A stretch of DNA of 64,000 nt from Lachnospiraceae bacterium (GTDB lineage: Bacteria > Bacillota > Clostridia > Lachnospirales > Lachnospiraceae): positions 27,260 through 91,259 of the forward strand of contig JAMPFQ010000017.1 in NCBI GenBank assembly GCA_023664345.1. The letters run 5' to 3'. Positions 24,784 through 33,500 of this stretch are shown here, piece after piece; the stretch's first letter is position 1, and each line of letters begins with the position of its first letter. The translations under genes and the position numbers were made by a program. The notes under the pieces are model-generated. The model was not told the origin of the DNA. It did no database searches and saw nothing but the letters and a program-made list of their open reading frames with translations.

Positions 24784-25826
24784 ACATCAACATCCATTCC
24801 CTGGTTTTGCTCTTCTTCGCTTTCAGTTTCTCTGACAATAGCGTGCTCTTTTAAATAAGTCTTCCAGATATCGATATACTGCGCTTTCAGGTGGACTCCG
24901 TCAAAGGTATAGGAAGCTTCCATTCCGCCGGTCTCATCACAGATCTTTGGATTCACGTCCAGATAGAAAATCCGCTCATTGTCCGCCAGCTGGGAAAGCG
25001 CCTCGTTCCGCGCCTCGATCCCCTCATTATTGATATAATCGCCCTGCTCGGAGCGTTCCGTGGTGACTTTGATGATCCCCTGAATATAAAGGATCGCGTC
25101 GGGCTGCAGTTCCAGCAGATGATCCACTGCTTCCTGATATGCCGCCACAAAGCTTTCCACTGTCCCGGTGCCCATCTCATTGATACCGATCATCAGGTAT
25201 ATCTTGGCATAAGTATTCTGTGACAGGGCCTCTTCCACCGTTATCTTCTTCCTCTGTCCCTCCACCGGCACGATCTTGGAATCAAACAGCTTATAGATGG
25301 TCAATCCCGTGGAAGCATAGAAATCAGCCGTCTCCTCCAGACCGCCATATTCAAGCATTCCCACCGTGCGGGAATCCCCGATAAAGACGGCGTCCGCAAA
25401 ATAGTCGTCCTCCACCGTATGGTACATCTCTCCGCCGTCGGGCTCTGATGCCGCGGATCCCTCCGTCGCCGGATCGTCCTCTGGGGGCATCGCCACATCT
25501 TCCTCATTTGATATGACGGCATTCCCTCCGTCGGAGAAAGCAGCGCCGTCCGCTCCCGACACAGTCGTTGCGTCCGCGCCGGATACAGTAATCTCCTCCG
25601 CGCCTGGCACAGCAGCCCCATCCGTTCCGGATACGGAAGCCCAGGGCGTCCCTTCTTCCGCCCTGACGGTATCTGCCTGCCGGAAATCCTGCTTGATACC
25701 CGCATACCAGTTCTTGACCTGTTCCAACGGCTCCGCATAAACCTGCCAGTCGTCCACCACCGACAGGTAAACGATCCCCGCCATAACCCAAAAGATCATA
25801 TATCTCCATTTTTTTAACCACTTCAT
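24780..25826 (-). CDS. Membrane-anchored SGNH/GDSL hydrolase
   Basis: A 348-residue protein. An N-terminal hydrophobic segment (MIFWVMAGIVYLSVV) anchors it. Residues about 60-130 are a low-complexity Ala/Gly/Ser/Val/acidic linker with imperfect repeats (TVSGADATTVSGADGAAFS). The catalytic domain has FIGDSRTVG (block I Ser), GINEMG (block III) and FDGVHL (DxxH). Together with the MBOAT gene upstream this looks like a unit that O-acetylates an extracellular polymer. It is the second gene of the MBOAT-SGNH-dipeptidase unit. Confidence 0.85.
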   Translation of the reverse strand: MKWLKKWRYMIFWVMAGIVYLSVVDDWQVYAEPLEQVKNWYAGIKQDFRQADTVRAEEGTPWASVSGTDGAAVPGAEEITVSGADATTVSGADGAAFSDGGNAVISNEEDVAMPPEDDPATEGSAASEPDGGEMYHTVEDDYFADAVFIGDSRTVGMLEYGGLEETADFYASTGLTIYKLFDSKIVPVEGQRKKITVEEALSQNTYAKIYLMIGINEMGTGTVESFVAAYQEAVDHLLELQPDAILYIQGIIKVTTERSEQGDYINNEGIEARNEALSQLADNERIFYLDVNPKICDETGGMEASYTFDGVHLKAQYIDIWKTYLKEHAIVRETESEEEQNQGMDVDV

Positions 25827-25877
25827 GATATCACCTGTTCTTTATCCGCGAAAGGCTGTTCATCATCCAGCCCGAAC

Positions 25878-27272
25878 CTAGAAATTCCGATACATAAACG
25901 GATTCTGTCCCTCTACCTGTAACCTCCATACGCAGAACCAGAAGAGCGCGATCAGCAGGAGCATTCCCGGCAGACTGTCCTTAAACCTGTTAAAAAGCTT
26001 CTGCAGCAGCGGCGTGCAGGCAAACCCTCCCGCCGCGAACAGGGCGCCGTAATTCATCAGCGCTTTCTCCCAGTCGCCCGCGCTGACGCGGATCCCCTCC
26101 ACCACGCCGAACATCCTGCCCAGATAAATCCCCAGCTGGGAAATATCCGTAATGGCAAAGCACATCCAGCTGATGGGGATCACAAACCACAGATAGAGAT
26201 GGGGCAATCCTTTCAGGATACCATGGGAAAACAGCTTTCCCACACCCAGCCGCTCCAACTGTCTCTCCAGCACGATCAGGATCCATAACATGAGCCCCCA
26301 CAACAGAAAGTTCAGGGTACGCCCATGCCATAATGCCGTCAGCAGCCATACGCACAGCAGATTGAACAGGGTGCGCCACTCGCCTTTTCGGTTTCCGCCC
26401 AGAGGGATATAGACATAGCGACAGAACCACCGTCCCAGCGTCATATGCCACCTGCGGTAAAACTTTCTCACGGAACCTGCCATATAGGGGTTGTTGAAGT
26501 TCGACGGCAGAGTAAAGCCCAGCATCTGTCCCAGGCCCACAGCCATCAGAGAATATCCGTAAAAATCGAAATACAGCTTCATGGAATAGGCAACGGCCGC
26601 CATCCAGGCAAGGGGTGTGGAAATGCTCTCAAATCCTGTAACCTGCACTTCTCTCCACAGCAGCCCCAGACGATCCGCCAATAATACCTTAAAGACCAGA
26701 CCCACGGTAAAGATCTGTAACCCGGCCTGTATGTTCTTCGCAGAAAATTCTCTTTTGTATAATGTCTCCCGCACCTCCCCATAACTGGCTATGGGGCCGG
26801 AAAGCAGCTGTGGGAACATTGTGATATATGTCGCCAGCCGCAGAAAGGAGGTCTCTTTCGTCTCTTCACCCTTATACACATCGATCAGATAAGACAGGAT
26901 CCGGAACGTGTAATAACTGATGCCCAGAGGCAGTCCGTTTACGCCGATCCCACTCTTAAATACCGCAAGTACACCGATATTTCCTGCCACGGCCACAGCC
27001 AGCAGGCATTTTCTTTTGTATTCTAATTTTCTTTTCCTTTGTTTCCTATCCTTACCTTTCAGCCTTGCTCCTCTTGCAAGGTGTAATCCCAGAAAATAAT
27101 TTACTGACACTGAAACGATCAATAACCATAAATATTCCGGCTCCCCAAAAGCATAAAAAACCAGGCTTCCTGTAAGCAGTACCACATTCTTCATATGCCG
27201 GGGAGTCACACCATACAGAAGCAGAAACAGCGGCAGAAAACAGAGTAAGAATCCTATACTGCTAAATACCAA
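25878..27272 (-). CDS. MBOAT-family O-acyltransferase (AlgI/DltB-like)
   Basis: A 464-residue polytopic membrane protein started at a TTG at 27,272, which gives the family opening (MVFSSIGFLLCFLPLFLLLY). It has about ten membrane segments, and the conserved ALWHGRTLNFLLWG near residue 320 holds the active-site His. Other landmarks are FPQLLSGPI and FYRRWHMTLGRWFCRYVYIPLGGN. It would move an acyl group across the membrane to a cell-surface polymer, with the SGNH protein as the transferase or esterase partner. The polymer is not known. Confidence 0.92.
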   Translation of the reverse strand: MVFSSIGFLLCFLPLFLLLYGVTPRHMKNVVLLTGSLVFYAFGEPEYLWLLIVSVSVNYFLGLHLARGARLKGKDRKQRKRKLEYKRKCLLAVAVAGNIGVLAVFKSGIGVNGLPLGISYYTFRILSYLIDVYKGEETKETSFLRLATYITMFPQLLSGPIASYGEVRETLYKREFSAKNIQAGLQIFTVGLVFKVLLADRLGLLWREVQVTGFESISTPLAWMAAVAYSMKLYFDFYGYSLMAVGLGQMLGFTLPSNFNNPYMAGSVRKFYRRWHMTLGRWFCRYVYIPLGGNRKGEWRTLFNLLCVWLLTALWHGRTLNFLLWGLMLWILIVLERQLERLGVGKLFSHGILKGLPHLYLWFVIPISWMCFAITDISQLGIYLGRMFGVVEGIRVSAGDWEKALMNYGALFAAGGFACTPLLQKLFNRFKDSLPGMLLLIALFWFCVWRLQVEGQNPFMYRNF

Positions 27273-27378
27273 GACCTATCACATCTTTCATCGCTTCTAT
27301 ATATCTATAGTATCGTTTTAGCTGCCCTATTACAACAAAAATTTTCTTAATTTTACCTAACAATTTTTTACAAAATTA

Positions 27379-27406
27379 TTGCAAATCGGTCTTATTATGT
27401 TAATAT
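27379..27406 (+). promoter_or_regulatory. Possible promoter of the TetR gene
   Basis: TTGCAA (27,379-27,384), 16 bases, TAATAT (27,401-27,406), about 25 bases before the start, in an AT-rich gap. Confidence 0.5.
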
Positions 27407-27428
27407 TAAAAAGCGGAGGACTCAAAAC

Positions 27429-28031
27429 ATGAACAGCAAGTTTTTTGACCTGAAAAAAGAAAAGCAGGACAGGATGATCAACGCGTCCCTGAAGATATTT
27501 GCCCTTCAGGGCTACCGTCATGCCAGTACTGACGATATCGTAAGGGAAGCCGCCATCAGCAAGGGACTGCTGTTCCATTATTTCGGAAGCAAGCTGGGAG
27601 TCTATACTTTTATCTATGACTACAGTGTCCGTTATATGAATCTGGAACTGAAATCCAATGTGGATCCCAAAGAGAAAGATATGTTCCTGCTCTTAAAGCA
27701 GACGGAAGCAGCGCGGATGCATGCCATGCGCGGTTATCCCTATATGCAGCAGTTCCTGAACCGCTCCATGTCCGAGGATGTGAGCGAGGCGCTGCTTGCC
27801 ATTGAAGCCAAGCGCAATGTTCTTGCGGAAACCTATAACGCCATCGACCGACAGATGGACTTCTCCGCGTTTCCGGCGGGAATAGACGGCGAAAAACTCC
27901 GTAAGATGCTGGAACTCTCCATCATGGGCCTGATGACAGAGCGCTTTCATGACGCCTCTTTCCAGCCGGAAATGCTGTATGAAGAAGTCTGCAGTTATCT
28001 GGATATGGTCAGGAAACTGGTCTACAGGTGA
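27429..28031 (+). CDS. TetR-family transcriptional regulator
   Basis: A 200-residue regulator behind GGAGG. Residues 10-60 form the TetR HTH (MINASLKIFALQGYRHASTDDIVREAAISKGLLFHYFGSK, the F-x-x-x-GY..T..I..A..S.G.L..YF pattern). The rest is a helical ligand-binding and dimer domain. It is divergent from the MBOAT operon, so regulation of that operon is possible, but this rests on position only. Its stop is 4 bases from the convergent DUF6062 gene. Confidence 0.9.
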   Translation: MNSKFFDLKKEKQDRMINASLKIFALQGYRHASTDDIVREAAISKGLLFHYFGSKLGVYTFIYDYSVRYMNLELKSNVDPKEKDMFLLLKQTEAARMHAMRGYPYMQQFLNRSMSEDVSEALLAIEAKRNVLAETYNAIDRQMDFSAFPAGIDGEKLRKMLELSIMGLMTERFHDASFQPEMLYEEVCSYLDMVRKLVYR

Positions 28032-28035
28032 TCGG

Positions 28036-28797
28036 CTATTTGCTCATTTTGTATGGGGGATCCGCCGGATATCCGCCCTTTAATTTCTGCATTCCCCGCT
28101 GGATGGCATCTTTGGAATCTTTCCAGTCCGCATCCTTGTTCTTGTAGTCGAACTTTTCCACCATCCATGCCACATCTTCCGCCACGCGCTTCATATTTTC
28201 TTCCATCAGGGGCAGCACCGTCCCATAAAAGCTTTCCCTGTCCTTATCCGACAGTTTTGCGTCCGCCGCCTGGCAGAGATCTCCCATATGGGACAGGCAG
28301 AATCCTTTACTGTTCCTGATCTTCTCCCGGAATTCCCCATCCTGTTTCCAGAGGTAGAAAAAGGTGTCCAGGTATCGGGCGTATGTATCTCTGTACTGTT
28401 TGCAGATATAGCAGGACTCCTCTTTCTCTTTCACCCACATGCCTATGGCGTTGCCGCATTCTGTAGTTTTCAGGAATCTGTTTTTCAGACTGCTCTTGCC
28501 GGGCCTGAAAGAGGCAAAAGTCTTCTGCATCTCCCCGATCATCCGCATATAATGGGTCTTCAGGATCCAGGCGTTGCCAAGCGTATTGCCGTAATCGAAC
28601 ATTTTCTGAAAATGCGTTCGACAGAATCCCGCCTTGTCCGTCATTTCCCGGATATCAGCCTCCATGTATGAGGAGCCGCTGCCCAGCACAAAGTCCAACA
28701 GATCCTGCTCTATGCTCCGCTCAATAAAGCAAAAGGGACATTCGTCTCCCGCGTTCACCGCATCATTCAGGGGAATGGTGTATAACTGTTCTTTCAT
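28036..28797 (-). CDS. DUF6062-type cysteine-rich protein
   Basis: A 253-residue soluble protein with paired cysteines: CPFCFIERS (19-22), GFCRTHFQKMF, CYICKQY, and GFCLSHMGDLC, the repeated C-x2-C ... CxxH layout I associate with DUF6062, a family common in Lachnospiraceae. The pattern suggests metal or cluster binding; the function is not known. A short palindrome-poor, AT-rich gap precedes it. Confidence 0.7.
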   Translation of the reverse strand: MKEQLYTIPLNDAVNAGDECPFCFIERSIEQDLLDFVLGSGSSYMEADIREMTDKAGFCRTHFQKMFDYGNTLGNAWILKTHYMRMIGEMQKTFASFRPGKSSLKNRFLKTTECGNAIGMWVKEKEESCYICKQYRDTYARYLDTFFYLWKQDGEFREKIRNSKGFCLSHMGDLCQAADAKLSDKDRESFYGTVLPLMEENMKRVAEDVAWMVEKFDYKNKDADWKDSKDAIQRGMQKLKGGYPADPPYKMSK

Positions 28798-28934
28798 GCT
28801 CTTACCTCGCTTTTTGATTTATTTTACATCAATTTCTCTGATTTATCAAAATTTAATGCATATTCTCTTTTCAAATCCACAAAATTGTATTAAAATATCA
28901 GTATGGATAACCAACTGAAAGGAGTAGCCCGCTT

Positions 28935-29333
28935 ATGGCAAAAAAATTTGGAAAATTCCTGCTCTTTACCGCTGCAGTAGGTTCTGCTGCCGCTGCCGTT
29001 TACTACTATATGCAGAAAAAGGATTCTGCAGTTGAAACGCCTGCCGACGAGGATTACGATGATCTCAGCGAGGAACTTGATGATAAGACGGAATCCTCCA
29101 GAAATTATGTGTCCCTGAACACAGATACGAAGACCGAGCCGCCCTCAGAGGAGCAGGGTTCCGAAGAACAGAGTTCCAAGGAGCAAAGTTCCAAGGAACG
29201 AAGTTCCGAGGAACGTAGTTCCTTTGTCCCCCTCTCCGAGCAGGTGAAGAACGCTGAGGAGACCGTGGAGGAAGAAGAATTCTTCGATGAGGAAGACCCT
29301 GCGGATGACAGCGCCCCCGTCGGTGAGCATTGA
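28935..29333 (+). CDS. Small membrane-anchored acidic repeat protein
   Basis: A 132-residue protein with an N-terminal hydrophobic segment (FGKFLLFTAAVGSAAAAVYYYM) and a highly acidic remainder. Residues about 75-98 are five-residue repeats of the form (S)S(E/K)E(Q/R), encoded by 15-base tandem DNA repeats at 29,158-29,222. AAGGAG precedes the ATG. Similar small proteins with this N-terminus are common in Lachnospiraceae. Function unknown. Confidence 0.7.
   Translation: MAKKFGKFLLFTAAVGSAAAAVYYYMQKKDSAVETPADEDYDDLSEELDDKTESSRNYVSLNTDTKTEPPSEEQGSEEQSSKEQSSKERSSEERSSFVPLSEQVKNAEETVEEEEFFDEEDPADDSAPVGEH
29158..29222 (+). repeat. 15-base tandem repeats within a coding sequence
   Basis: GTTCC begins at 29,158, 29,173, 29,188, 29,203 and 29,218: four full 15-base units and a partial one. 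Units follow the form GTTCC-RA-GGAAC-NNA with small changes, so each contains its own GTTCC/GGAAC inverted pair. Copy change would keep the reading frame. Confidence 0.85.
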
Positions 29334-29360
29334 TCCACGATCGTTCCTGTCAGGATATTT

Positions 29361-29416
29361 ACATGAAAATGTACTTCGGATTCCGCATCCAAAAGTACAT
29401 TTTCATGTATTTTTTT
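29361..29416 (+). terminator. Strong terminator with a 16-bp perfect stem
   Basis: ACATGAAAATGTACTT (29,361-29,376) is the exact reverse complement of 29,393-29,408, with a 16-base loop, followed by ATTTTTTT. It lies between the convergent acidic repeat gene and the MocR gene and could serve both. Confidence 0.85.
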
Positions 29417-29425
29417 GCGCTGGCC

Positions 29426-30835
29426 TCACAGCCATGCTTTCCGCAGCCTCTCCACGCCTCCGGCGATCTGCTCCTGCGTCAGTCCTCCGAACCCGATGAG
29501 CACCGTGGCTCTCCTGTCGGAGTCTTCCACCATATTCTCCGACAGTCCGTAGACTTTCACGCGTTCCCTTCCGGCCCTTTCAAGCAGTTCCTCCTCCGAC
29601 ACATCACCCTTTGCGGTAAGGATCAGGTGCAGGCCCGTATTTTCACCTGAGATCGTATAATCCCTTTTAAAGGGCTCCAGGCAGCGGAGCAGCAATTCCT
29701 GTTTCGCCCTGTATATTTTCCTCATCTTGTTCAGATGGCGCTCAAAATATCCGTCCCTGATAAATTCATTCAGGATCCTCTGGTCGATCCTGGATACTGT
29801 ACAGGAATAGAAAGAGCACTCCCTCCAATAGCGCTCCAGCAGAGATTGCGGAAGCACCATGAAACTGACACGGATCGCCGGTGCGATCGCCTTGGAAAAA
29901 GTGCCGATATAAATGACCTTCCCCTGCCTGTCCGATGCCAGAAGAGCAGGAATCGGCTTGCCGTGATAACGGAACTCGCTGTCATAATCGTCCTCGATCA
30001 GGTATCGGTCAGACGCTCCCGCCGCCCACTTCAGCAGTTCCGTCCTGCGGCCTATGGGCATGACCGTTCCCATGGGGAACTGATGGGAGGGCATCACATA
30101 TGCTGCCCTGACATTTTCCCTGACCAGGCAGTCCGTGCGCATTCCGCTCTCATCCATATCCACTGTCACGATATCATATGCAAATGACCGGAAGATGCGA
30201 TATGTACGGATATAAGTAGGATTTTCCATGGCAATGCACACATGACGCCCCAATATCTTTTCCAGAAGCATCAGCAGATAATCGTTTCCCGCGCCTACAA
30301 TGATCTGTTCCGGCCTGCAGTTCACTCCACGGGAGGAATGCAGGTATCTGCTGATGGTCTCCCGCAGGTCATGATCTCCCTGAGCCTCTCCTCTGGCAAA
30401 CAGTTCGCTGTTCCCATCGGTAAGGATATTTTTGGTGATCTTCTTCCAGACCCCGAAAGGAAAGCCTGACATATCTATCTCATGGGGGGAAAAATTGTAT
30501 TCCCACGCTGTCTCTTCCTGTGCATTGCCCGCTCTTTCCCGCTCTCCCAACAGTTCTTTCCCTGAATCCTCCATGCGGAACAGTTCTTCCATGGCACAGA
30601 CGAAATATCCCCTGTAAGGCCTTGATTCTATATAACCCTCGCTGAGCAGCTGTTCATAAGCGTACTCCACCGTGCTGCGGGCCACCTGCAGATATTCCGC
30701 CAGAGAACGCGTAGAGGGAAGCCTCTCTCCTGCCAGAAGCTTCCCGTCTTTGATCTCCGTTTTTATATGGTCATATATCTGCTCATACAGACACTTATCA
30801 CTGTCCGTGCGCAGTTCGATCGTCATATCATACAT
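29426..30835 (-). CDS. MocR/PdxR-type regulator (GntR HTH fused to aminotransferase-like domain)
   Basis: A 469-residue PLP-binding regulator. Residues 1-80 are a GntR-type winged HTH (LYEQIYDHIKTEIKDGKLLAGERLPSTRSLAEYLQVARSTVEYAYEQL). The rest is a fold type I aminotransferase domain with PLP lysine in TFSKAIAPAIRVSF and the Asp in IEDDYDSEF. Such proteins sense PLP or amino-acid metabolites; the target genes are usually adjacent, but the neighbour here is a DUF2225 gene, only 5 bases upstream. The start could also be the ATG at 30,826; neither has a strong binding site. Confidence 0.9.
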   Translation of the reverse strand: MYDMTIELRTDSDKCLYEQIYDHIKTEIKDGKLLAGERLPSTRSLAEYLQVARSTVEYAYEQLLSEGYIESRPYRGYFVCAMEELFRMEDSGKELLGERERAGNAQEETAWEYNFSPHEIDMSGFPFGVWKKITKNILTDGNSELFARGEAQGDHDLRETISRYLHSSRGVNCRPEQIIVGAGNDYLLMLLEKILGRHVCIAMENPTYIRTYRIFRSFAYDIVTVDMDESGMRTDCLVRENVRAAYVMPSHQFPMGTVMPIGRRTELLKWAAGASDRYLIEDDYDSEFRYHGKPIPALLASDRQGKVIYIGTFSKAIAPAIRVSFMVLPQSLLERYWRECSFYSCTVSRIDQRILNEFIRDGYFERHLNKMRKIYRAKQELLLRCLEPFKRDYTISGENTGLHLILTAKGDVSEEELLERAGRERVKVYGLSENMVEDSDRRATVLIGFGGLTQEQIAGGVERLRKAWL

Positions 30836-30840
30836 AGGGC

Positions 30841-31686
30841 TTACTTATTGTTCTTTATCTGCAGCATGATCTGTTCTTTCAGATCCCTTGCCTTGTCTTT
30901 CATACGGGTGTTCGCAGCGCTGGAGGTAAGGATCGACGATACCATACGGCTTGCCACATCATACTTCTTTAAGTGGGCAGCCAGCACTCCCAGCAGATAG
31001 TCTATGGTGATCTCATCCATGCCGCACATGGGAAAGCCCTCGTTCTGACGCGCTTCCGCAAAACCGTTGTACGCGTTCTGGATATATTCTTCTTCCCTTG
31101 CTTTCAGTTCCGCCACCAGTTCCGGAGTCCCTTTCTCCGTATCTGTTACAGACTCCCGATAGCCTCTCATGAGCCATGCGCTCTTGAGGCAGATGTATGC
31201 TTTTTCACTGGCCCTGCCACGCTTTACCACAGCGTTTGCCAGAGCAAGCTGATATCTGTCCACCGCTTCCTCATAGCTGTAAGTATCGTTCGTATACTTG
31301 GGAATCTTTACGTTCACGCTGATCTTTTCCTTTATCAGCTTCGCCTGAGGGCCGGTCAGGTTGGGAAAGAATCTGGTAAGCGCCGTATAGCCGCAGGTTG
31401 GGCAGAGTATCACATCATACTTGATGGTGTCAATGCCTTCATAGCGAGGCCTCAGATCCTGATCCGTACCGATCAGCTTTGCCTTTCCTGTCTTCATGAT
31501 CTTGGTCGGAACATCCGCGTCACAACAGGGGCATTTAAAGGTCTTCTCATAGATCATATCTTTTTCTTCGACCTTCGCCGGTTCCTGTGCTTTCTTTTTT
31601 GCTTCCGCTTTCTCGGCCTCCCCGTAAATATCCATATCTTCCAGGCCGTTCAGACCCAATCCCCCTAATCCGGACAATAAACTCAT
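30841..31686 (-). CDS. DUF2225-family protein
   Basis: A 281-residue protein. Two CxxC pairs (KCPCCDADVP and LCPTCGYTALTRFF) suggest a zinc ribbon. The remainder is helical (SVNVKIPKYTNDTYSYEEAVDRYQLALANAV), matching DUF2225, a family found next to sporulation and division genes in Firmicutes. GGAGG precedes the ATG. Residues 20-45 are Lys/Glu/Ala-rich. Function unknown. Confidence 0.82.
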   Translation of the reverse strand: MSLLSGLGGLGLNGLEDMDIYGEAEKAEAKKKAQEPAKVEEKDMIYEKTFKCPCCDADVPTKIMKTGKAKLIGTDQDLRPRYEGIDTIKYDVILCPTCGYTALTRFFPNLTGPQAKLIKEKISVNVKIPKYTNDTYSYEEAVDRYQLALANAVVKRGRASEKAYICLKSAWLMRGYRESVTDTEKGTPELVAELKAREEEYIQNAYNGFAEARQNEGFPMCGMDEITIDYLLGVLAAHLKKYDVASRMVSSILTSSAANTRMKDKARDLKEQIMLQIKNNK

Positions 31687-31747
31687 AATCCATACCTCCT
31701 ATTCCTGTTCTGAAACTATTTTATTCTGATAATATTTATGCACTTGC

Positions 31748-33430
31748 TCAATCCTTTTTGGGCAGTACGAACGAACTCTTCAATGAAACGATTCTGTTGA
31801 ACACCAGTGCGCCAGGTCTGGCATCCTTGGCGTCCACGCAGAAGAAGCCCTGACGCACGAACTGGAAGCGGTCATATGCTTTCGCTTCCGCAAAAGCAGG
31901 CTCCAGCCGACAGTCTTTCAGGACGATCAGGGAATCCGGGTTCAGGTATAATTCTCCATCCTCGCTGTAGATAGCGCCCTTTTCATCCGCTACGGCTTCA
32001 TCGATCAGATTCTCATATAAGCGCACCTCCGCGTTCACAGCCTCCCTGGCGGCAACCCAGTGGATGGTCCCCTTTACTTTTCTCCCGTCAGGACTGTTCC
32101 CGCCTTTGGACGCAGGATCGTAGGTACAGTGTATCTCCGTGATATTGCCCTGTCCATCCTTGACGCAGCCGGTACAGGTCACGAAGTAAGCGTTCATGAG
32201 GCGTACTTCATTACCGGGGAACATACGAAAATACTTTTTAGGCGGTTCCTCCATGAAATCCTCCCGCTCTATATACAACTCCCTGCCAAAAGGCATCTGT
32301 CTGGTACCAAGATCCTCATTTTCAGGATTGTTCACAGCCGTTACCATCTCTGTCTGATCCTCAGGATAATTGTCGATGATCAGCTTCACGGGATCCAGCA
32401 CCGCCATATAGCGGGGCGCCTTGGGCTTTAAGTCCTCCCGGATGCAGTATTCAAGCGCAGCGGAATCCGCAACGGACTGTGCCTTGGACACACCGCACAT
32501 CTCCACGAACATCCGGATGGACTCAGGGGTATATCCCCGCCGTCTCAGCGCGGCGATGGACACCAGCCTGGGATCATCCCAGCCGTCCACCTTGCCATCC
32601 AGAACCAGCTTCTTGATATACCGCTTGCCTGTGACAACATTTTTCAGGTACATCTTTGCCTGCTCGATCTGTTTCGGTGGATGGGGATATTCCAGTTCCC
32701 TGACCACCCAGTCGTAAAGAGGCCTGTGATCCTCGAATTCCAGCGTACAGATGGAATGGGTGATCCCCTCGATGGCATCCTCTATGGGATGGGCAAAATC
32801 ATACATGGGATAGATGCACCACCGATCTTTGGTGTTGTGATGCGCCATATGCGCCACGCGGTAAATGACGGGATCCCTCATATTGATGTTGGGTGACGCC
32901 ATGTCGATGCGGGCCCGGAGCACTTTCTCGCCATCGGCATATTTTCCGGCTTTCATATCTTCAAACAGCTGCAGATTCTCTTCCACGGAACGATCTCTGT
33001 CGGGATCTTCCCTGCCAGGTTCGGTGAAAGAGCCTCTGTACTCCCTGATCTGCTCCGCGGTCAGGTCGGACACATAGGCCTTACCCTTTTTGATCAGCTT
33101 CACCGCTGCGTCATACATCTGCCCGAAATAATCGGAGGCGAAGAACAGCCGATCCTCCCAATCCGCTCCCAGCCACTGAACATCCTCTTTGATGGACTCC
33201 ACAAACTCAGTGTCTTCCTTGGTGGGATTGGTGTCGTCGAAACGCATGTTGAACTTGCCGCCGTACTTCTGTGCAAGCCCGTAATTGACCAGTATCGACT
33301 TGGCGTGCCCGATATGGAGATATCCGTTGGGTTCGGGCGGGAAACGGGTATTGACCGTGTCATATACACCCTCCGCCAAATCTTTCTCAATGATCGTCTC
33401 GATAAAATTCTTTGATCCTGCTTCACTCAT
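31748..33430 (-). CDS. glnS: Glutaminyl-tRNA synthetase
   Basis: A 560-residue class Ib synthetase that charges tRNA-Gln. The HIGH region is [38 protein letters not shown]. The KMSKS-like loop reads [12 protein letters not shown]. The C-terminal anticodon-binding barrels ([36 protein letters not shown]) are present. A GlnRS together with GatCAB implies that the amidotransferase here mainly serves tRNA-Asn or both routes coexist. Confidence 0.95.
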   Translation of the reverse strand: MSEAGSKNFIETIIEKDLAEGVYDTVNTRFPPEPNGYLHIGHAKSILVNYGLAQKYGGKFNMRFDDTNPTKEDTEFVESIKEDVQWLGADWEDRLFFASDYFGQMYDAAVKLIKKGKAYVSDLTAEQIREYRGSFTEPGREDPDRDRSVEENLQLFEDMKAGKYADGEKVLRARIDMASPNINMRDPVIYRVAHMAHHNTKDRWCIYPMYDFAHPIEDAIEGITHSICTLEFEDHRPLYDWVVRELEYPHPPKQIEQAKMYLKNVVTGKRYIKKLVLDGKVDGWDDPRLVSIAALRRRGYTPESIRMFVEMCGVSKAQSVADSAALEYCIREDLKPKAPRYMAVLDPVKLIIDNYPEDQTEMVTAVNNPENEDLGTRQMPFGRELYIEREDFMEEPPKKYFRMFPGNEVRLMNAYFVTCTGCVKDGQGNITEIHCTYDPASKGGNSPDGRKVKGTIHWVAAREAVNAEVRLYENLIDEAVADEKGAIYSEDGELYLNPDSLIVLKDCRLEPAFAEAKAYDRFQFVRQGFFCVDAKDARPGALVFNRIVSLKSSFVLPKKD

Positions 33431-33500
33431 CTATAGTTTCCTGTCTTCTTTCCTTTCACTTTTCATTCTTACTGAATTGATCCAAATCGCACTGTTATAA

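Noticed and set aside
29158-29222. Short-period repeats as a possible array or iteron origin
   Set aside because: They are in frame within a small acidic protein gene, and their period of 15 matches five-residue protein repeats.
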